A stretch of 8,443 bases of DNA, taken from NCBI GenBank assembly GCA_023437485.1, contig JAEZGB010000019.1, forward strand, positions 1 through 8,443, given 5' to 3'. This document shows, one piece after another, positions 5,664 to 8,443 of this stretch. A program made the position numbers and the translations under genes. Within the stretch, counting starts at the first letter, position 1. Every line of letters begins with the position of its first letter. This stretch comes from Bacteroidota bacterium (GTDB lineage Bacteria > Bacteroidota > Bacteroidia > Flavobacteriales > Flavobacteriaceae). The notes beneath the pieces were generated by a model. It saw only the letters and a list, made by a program, of their open reading frames with translations. It was not told where the DNA came from and made no database searches.

Positions 5664-6506
5664 CTACGGCAACAAATAGCGCCCAAAGAATGCGTTGAGC
5701 TTACGGCTCATGTCCCGCGTCGTTGCCAAATCCCAATTTCCATGACCTTCATTGGGATAGAGGTGAAGTTCCGATGCAATTCCCGCTTCGTCCAACCTGG
5801 CTTTAAGCCGCGGGCCCTGCGTCGATGGAATAAGCGCATCCTTACCGCCGTAAAACAGGATGGTGGGTGCTGATTTTTCCGAAACATGTGCCGCCGGGCT
5901 TACGTCAAGATAGTGTTCGGGTTTGAGAGGCCGCACCGCGGTGCCAATAAGGGGCGAAAGCCCATAATGGAAATAAGGGCTTGAGGTATAGGCGGGATCG
6001 GTAAAATCGACCGGCCCCACAATGGATGCCACTGCCCTGACACTGCGGGCGGCATCAAACCGGTAGGAGTAAAGCAGCGCCAGGTGCGCGCCCGCACTCA
6101 CACCTATCAGCCCAAATTCTTCCGAGATATCGTAATCGGCCTCGCGCAAGTGCCTGATGGCCGATTGAAGGTCATCAATTTGCTTGGGAAAGGCAGGACT
6201 TGCAGCCGTGGCCAGGCGGTAATCAATATTGGCAATCGCGCAATCGGGGAAAGTGGACCTCAGTAATGGGATCAGGTAAGCGAGGTTTTTTCGGGAACCC
6301 GAACTCCAACCTCCACCGTGGATCAGCACAAGGGTCCTGGTGCGCATCGAGCGCCCCTCCGGCAAATAAAGGTCCATAACCTGTCCGGGATGAGGCCCGT
6401 ATGAAATGTTTTCCATTTGAATTTCGGGAAGAGGTTCATTGGGCTGTTCACGGGATTGCTTACAGCCAAAAATCGAGAGAAAAACAAAAGCCATGAGGGT
6501 TTTCAT
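5664..6506 (-). CDS. Alpha/beta hydrolase lipoprotein (BD-FAE / carboxylesterase-like)
   Basis: A 280-aa esterase-like enzyme. The N-terminus MKTLMAFVFLSIFGC is a short lipoprotein signal with the lipobox IFGC (Cys15), so it is membrane-anchored outside the cytoplasm. The hydrolase domain shows the oxyanion motif LIHGGGW (residues 61-67), the nucleophile elbow GVSAG (Ser137), the acid Asp223 in YGGKDALIP and the base His255 in NEGHGNW, a complete Ser-Asp-His triad. HGGGW with GxSAG is typical of the BD-FAE and hormone-sensitive-lipase-related groups that cleave carboxylic esters, including acetyl groups on carbohydrates; the substrate here is unknown. The gene lies 87 nt after the cyclotransferase stop on the same strand. 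I found no clean promoter in that gap, so some read-through from the cyclotransferase gene is possible. Confidence 0.93.
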   Translation of the reverse strand: MKTLMAFVFLSIFGCKQSREQPNEPLPEIQMENISYGPHPGQVMDLYLPEGRSMRTRTLVLIHGGGWSSGSRKNLAYLIPLLRSTFPDCAIANIDYRLATAASPAFPKQIDDLQSAIRHLREADYDISEEFGLIGVSAGAHLALLYSYRFDAARSVRAVASIVGPVDFTDPAYTSSPYFHYGLSPLIGTAVRPLKPEHYLDVSPAAHVSEKSAPTILFYGGKDALIPSTQGPRLKARLDEAGIASELHLYPNEGHGNWDLATTRDMSRKLNAFFGRYLLP

Positions 6507-6575
6507 TACAGGTATAACGCCTGGGCGAAACCTTAGTATGGCCGTTAAGATAAAAATAGGGAAACCTTTGGTGGT

Positions 6576-6590
6576 TTAACGCGGCGTTAA
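6576..6590. repeat. Inverted repeat after the cyclotransferase gene
   Basis: TTAACG (6576-6581), a 3-nt loop and CGTTAA (6585-6590) form a perfect 6-bp hairpin starting 4 nt past the cyclotransferase stop. No T-run follows on the minus strand, so it is not a good terminator; it may protect the 3' end of the message or leave partial read-through into the hydrolase gene. Confidence 0.35.
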
Positions 6591-6593
6591 GTT

Positions 6594-7640
6594 TTAAGGT
6601 GCGCTGACACGGATCTCAAACATCTTGTCCCAGTGTTTTCCGGTAACCAGTATGGTGCCCGTTTTTGGGACCAGCGCGATGCCGTTCAGGACCTCGGCCC
6701 GGGGATTTTTGAGTTCCTTGCGCAAATCGGCCAGGTTAAGGACACCCTCAACAGAGCCTGTGGCCGGATCTATCACGGCAATGGCGTCCTTTTGCCAGAT
6801 ATTGCCGTAGATTTTGCCGTTGATCCATTCAAGTTCATTGATGCTCTTGATCTTGCTCGCCCCCGAATAAACATTGACGTAATCCACCATTTTTTGGGTC
6901 TCCGGGTCCATTTTCCATATCTTTTCAGTGCCGTCAGAGTGGTAAATATACTCGCCGTCATTGGTCATTCCCCAACCCTCAATATTTTTGTCATAAGCAA
7001 AGGTCTTGATCAATTTGCCGTTGTCGGCGTTGTAAATCAGCCCGGTTTTATTTTGCCAGGTAAGCTGAAAAAGCTGGTTGTTGATAACCGTGATCCCCTC
7101 GCCAAAATATTGCCTTTCCAGATCAACCTGTTGGTATACCTTGCCGGTTTTGTAGTCATATTTCCTGAACCACGACTGGCCGTTTTGCCCGGTACTTTCA
7201 ATGAGTGTATCCCGATAAAATTCAAGCCCCTCGGTAAAGGCAGTGATATCATGCGGATAGGTGTTCACAACCGTGTATTTCAAAAGTTGCGGCTGTACGG
7301 GCGATACCAGTTCGACACGGTCAGCAGCCTCGGCGGTTTTGCCCTCAGAATAAACGAGCGCCTTGATGTTCTGGTAGCCCAATTTTCCGTCCAGAGCAAC
7401 CTCGAGCTGTCCGCCAGATTTTACCGACCCCACATTTTTGTCGTTAATGTAAAAAATTACGCTGTCAACGGCCTTTGCCTGCGGATTGTCAATGGCCAAG
7501 GCTACATTTTCGCCAGGCTTGTACTGCGCCCTGAGCAGTGAATTCTTGATGGTAAATGCGTTTTCGTCCTTTTTGTCATCTCCGCAGCGTGCAACAATAA
7601 GGCTTATAAAAATGAAAGTGAGCAGGTTAAAACTTTTCAT
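6594..7640 (-). CDS. Glutaminyl-peptide cyclotransferase lipoprotein
   Basis: A 348-aa protein predicted to convert N-terminal Gln of peptides to pyroglutamate. The first 19 residues (MKSFNLLTFIFISLIVARC) form a lipoprotein signal; the Cys is followed by GDDKKDE, an acidic patch like the Bacteroidota surface-export signal. Residues about 28-115 look like an Ig-like beta domain. Residues about 120-348 match the papaya-type glutamine cyclotransferase propeller (PF05096): FTEGLEF (135-141), ESTG (148), YFGEGIT (Glu181), LTWQN (Trp195), EGWGM (Trp223), NELEW (Asn268), NIWQ (Trp282) and TGKHWDK (Lys335). The spacing of these agrees with papaya QC active-site residues as I remember them, except that papaya Gln24 appears as Glu137. 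Start 7640 is chosen for the signal peptide; the frame stays open to 7811, but that extension would cover the SRP RNA. Confidence 0.93.
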   Translation of the reverse strand: MKSFNLLTFIFISLIVARCGDDKKDENAFTIKNSLLRAQYKPGENVALAIDNPQAKAVDSVIFYINDKNVGSVKSGGQLEVALDGKLGYQNIKALVYSEGKTAEAADRVELVSPVQPQLLKYTVVNTYPHDITAFTEGLEFYRDTLIESTGQNGQSWFRKYDYKTGKVYQQVDLERQYFGEGITVINNQLFQLTWQNKTGLIYNADNGKLIKTFAYDKNIEGWGMTNDGEYIYHSDGTEKIWKMDPETQKMVDYVNVYSGASKIKSINELEWINGKIYGNIWQKDAIAVIDPATGSVEGVLNLADLRKELKNPRAEVLNGIALVPKTGTILVTGKHWDKMFEIRVSAP

Positions 7641-7681
7641 GGGGTATATGGATTTTTGCGGCAGGAAATAGGCGCCGGCGC

Positions 7682-7711
7682 TTGCGAAAATACAAAAAGA
7701 TTGTATATTTG
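7682..7711 (+). promoter_or_regulatory. Promoter of the SRP RNA gene
   Basis: TTG at 7682-7684, a 19-bp spacer and TATATTTG at 7704-7711 match the Bacteroidota consensus TTG / TAnnTTTG exactly. The predicted start about 5 nt downstream coincides with the first base of the SRP RNA closing helix (7716). Confidence 0.85.
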
Positions 7712-7714
7712 CAA
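7685..7714 (-). promoter_or_regulatory. Opposing promoter for the cyclotransferase gene
   Basis: On the minus strand TTG (7714-7712), a 19-bp spacer and TATTTTCG (7692-7685) match the Bacteroidota pattern with one mismatch in the -7 box. Transcription would begin near 7680, about 40 nt before the cyclotransferase ATG. The site lies almost entirely within the SRP RNA promoter. Confidence 0.45.
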
Positions 7715-7715
7715 C

Positions 7716-7810
7716 GGCAAGTCCTGCACGACCAGCTCCTGCAGAATCCTCCAGGGCGGGAACGCAGCAAAGGTATGCGGTTGTAGCGGTGCGATGCAGG
7801 TCGCTTGCCA
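7716..7810 (+). ncRNA. ffs: Signal recognition particle RNA (4.5S-type)
   Basis: The roughly 95-nt RNA component of the signal recognition particle, which binds Ffh and helps target membrane and exported proteins. The ends pair: GGCAAG (7716-7721) with CTTGCC (7804-7809), then CCTGCA (7723-7728) with TGCAGG (7795-7800), giving one long hairpin. The apical domain has a GGAA tetraloop (7759-7762) closed by GCG/CGC, flanked by CCAGG on the 5' side and AGCAA on the 3' side, the conserved Ffh-binding internal loop. A perfect Bacteroidota promoter lies directly upstream; a T6 run (7811-7816) and a terminator hairpin follow. The length fits the small bacterial form lacking the Alu domain. Exact ends are inferred from the helix. 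Confidence 0.93.
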
Positions 7811-7817
7811 TTTTTTG

Positions 7818-7841
7818 ATCTTCCTTTGGGAAGATTTTTTT
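7818..7841 (+). terminator. Intrinsic terminator of the SRP RNA
   Basis: ATCTTCC (7818-7824), loop TTTG, GGAAGAT (7829-7835), then six further Ts (7836-7841). It is a compact, perfect hairpin with a U-run just after the SRP RNA, on the plus strand only; the minus strand has no T-run after it. Confidence 0.88.
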
Positions 7842-7860
7842 ATTTTTACCCTTTCCGTTT

Positions 7861-7930
7861 GGAGCATGATCCCGCTTTCCGCTTTATCTTTTTCGCTTCG
7901 CAAAAAAGGATGCCGCTGCAATCGGGGCTA
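7861..7930 (-). ncRNA. Candidate structured RNA element, possibly Flavo-1-like
   Basis: This 70-nt stretch, read on the minus strand, runs from TAGCCCCGATTGCAGCGGC to GCGGGATCATGCTCC. It can form an inner hairpin, ATC-C-TTTTTTGC, loop GAA, GCGAAAAA-GAT (about 7911 down to 7886, one bulged C and one G-T pair), inside an outer CCCG/CGGG pairing (7924-7927 with 7871-7874). I recall very similar sequences (AGCCCCGAT...GCGGCATCC...hairpin...AGCGG.AAGCGGGA...GCTCC, with variable loop) repeated between genes in many Flavobacteriaceae, which suggests a conserved RNA. The Flavo-1 motif in Rfam is a candidate identity that I cannot verify here. It lies between the SRP RNA terminator and the following gene, so it could also act in that gene's leader if read on plus. 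Strand is uncertain. Confidence 0.45.
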
Positions 7931-7972
7931 GGCTTCCCGCTTAAATTCATCAACCTGCTAAAATTTAGATTC

Positions 7973-8371
7973 ATGAAAAAATTCATCATCGCCCTTTTAT
8001 TTGCCGTTCCGGCCCTCGCCCAAACCGATGTCAATACTCAATTCGAGTCTTTTGAGAAAGAACTCTCGGCCTACCGCGATAACCCCCTCGTATCGTCTGA
8101 AAATTCCACCATCACGCCCGCACCCTGCGGCCAATATACCCTAAAGTACATGGTCACCGAGCGCGGCACAAGCAAAATCGTATCGGTACCGCCGCCAAAA
8201 AAACTCTGCGCCGACCTCGCGCGTTTTGACAAGAGCAAGAACCCCAACCAGGGCGATTGGGAATATGAAATCAAACCCATCGGCAACCGGTATTACACCA
8301 TCCGCGGTCAAAAAAAAGGTGGCGACGGGACGATGGAGTATTATTATTATGAGCATAAGAGTAATAAGTAA
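7973..8371 (+). CDS. Small secreted protein of unknown function
   Basis: A 132-aa protein starting at the ATG at 7973, chosen because MKKFIIALLFAVPALA is a textbook signal peptide with ALA|QT cleavage; the frame is open further upstream but that extension would cross the SRP terminator and the structured element. The mature protein (about 116 aa) begins with an acidic helical stretch (FESFEKELSAYRD, about 24-36), then has two Cys (52 and 79) that could form a disulfide. Residues 54-72 and 97-113 alternate as in beta strands, with a Tyr-rich, basic tail (EYYYYEHKSNK). I do not recognise the family. No enzyme motif is visible. It seems monocistronic, with short repeats directly downstream. Confidence 0.8.
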   Translation: MKKFIIALLFAVPALAQTDVNTQFESFEKELSAYRDNPLVSSENSTITPAPCGQYTLKYMVTERGTSKIVSVPPPKKLCADLARFDKSKNPNQGDWEYEIKPIGNRYYTIRGQKKGGDGTMEYYYYEHKSNK

Positions 8372-8392
8372 GTTGACGAACGACAAATGTCC

Positions 8393-8443
8393 AATGACGA
8401 ATGACGAATGTAAAATGTTGGTCGTAAAGTCGTAAGGTCGTAA
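8393..8443. repeat. Short tandem repeats at the right edge
   Basis: A 7-nt unit AATGACG is repeated from 8393 (2.6 copies to 8410), and an 8-nt unit GTCGTAA(A/G) is repeated from 8421 to the last base (2.9 copies). The tract continues past the window edge. Heptameric AATGACn repeats are a known kind of short intergenic repeat in several bacterial groups; any coding frame through them is spurious. Confidence 0.75.

Noticed and set aside
6633..7541. A 302-codon open frame on the plus strand
   Set aside because: It lies wholly antisense to the glutaminyl cyclotransferase gene, whose active-site motifs are clear. The antisense protein has no recognisable domain or signal; it is a codon-bias shadow.
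7641..7811. N-terminal extension of the cyclotransferase frame to an ATG at 7811
   Set aside because: It would run through both promoters and the SRP RNA, and would bury the lipoprotein signal peptide 57 residues inside the protein.
7805..7972. N-terminal extension of the small secreted protein to an ATG at 7805
   Set aside because: It would start inside the SRP RNA, cross a strong terminator and hide a textbook signal peptide.
8226..8435. Plus-strand frame ending in TNDKCPMTNDECK
   Set aside because: It overlaps the secreted protein gene in another frame and its tail is a translation of the short tandem repeats.
8393..8443. CRISPR-like repeats
   Set aside because: The units are only 7-8 nt, directly abutting, with no spacers; there are no cas genes in the window.

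Overview
The window looks like chromosomal DNA from a member of the Bacteroidota, most likely the Flavobacteriia. Three things point there. Several promoters fit the Bacteroidota pattern (TTG, about 19-20 bp, then TAnnTTTG). The signal RNA is a short SRP RNA with the flavobacterial-type apical loop. The protein families (DUF3667, Ig-like plus glutamine cyclotransferase lipoprotein, Rcp1-like single-domain receiver, lipoproteins) are common in that group. By eye the base composition is moderate (mid-40s % GC), higher than many Flavobacterium, so I do not name a genus. No transposase, integrase, phage gene, tRNA or CRISPR array is visible; this is ordinary core-type chromosome with many exported hydrolases.

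Layout. Positions 1-52 hold the last 16 codons of a plus-strand gene. Facing it is a minus-strand run transcribed from about 2839 down to 56: a secreted dienelactone hydrolase-like protein, a DUF3667 zinc-ribbon membrane protein (1 nt gap) and an M28 zinc metallopeptidase lipoprotein. Upstream of that run is a small secreted Q/N/P-rich protein (2900-3238, minus) that ends in its own terminator. A DUF1801 protein (3350-3793, plus) follows, then a short region of inverted repeats with a possible 35-codon ORF. Next come, all on minus, a thioredoxin-reductase-like flavoprotein with a CPYC motif (3967-4863), an orphan receiver protein (4956-5408), a lipoprotein alpha/beta hydrolase (5664-6506) and a glutaminyl cyclotransferase lipoprotein (6594-7640).

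The right-hand end is the most interesting part. A 30-bp segment at 7682-7714 carries two overlapping, oppositely directed promoters, one for the SRP 4.5S RNA (plus) and one for the cyclotransferase (minus). The SRP RNA (about 7716-7810) is followed by a textbook terminator. Then comes a 70-nt element (7861-7930) with nested complementarity that I recall as a recurrent flavobacterial intergenic sequence and treat as a candidate structured RNA, possibly the Flavo-1 motif. A small secreted protein of unknown function (7973-8371) follows, and the window ends in short tandem repeats.

Functionally most proteins act outside the cytoplasm: peptidase, two alpha/beta hydrolases, cyclotransferase and two small exported proteins. 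The DLH-DUF3667-M28 run is probably co-transcribed, but nothing in the sequence shows a shared pathway. No clear novel multi-gene system is present; the best lead for something undescribed is the structured element beside the SRP RNA.
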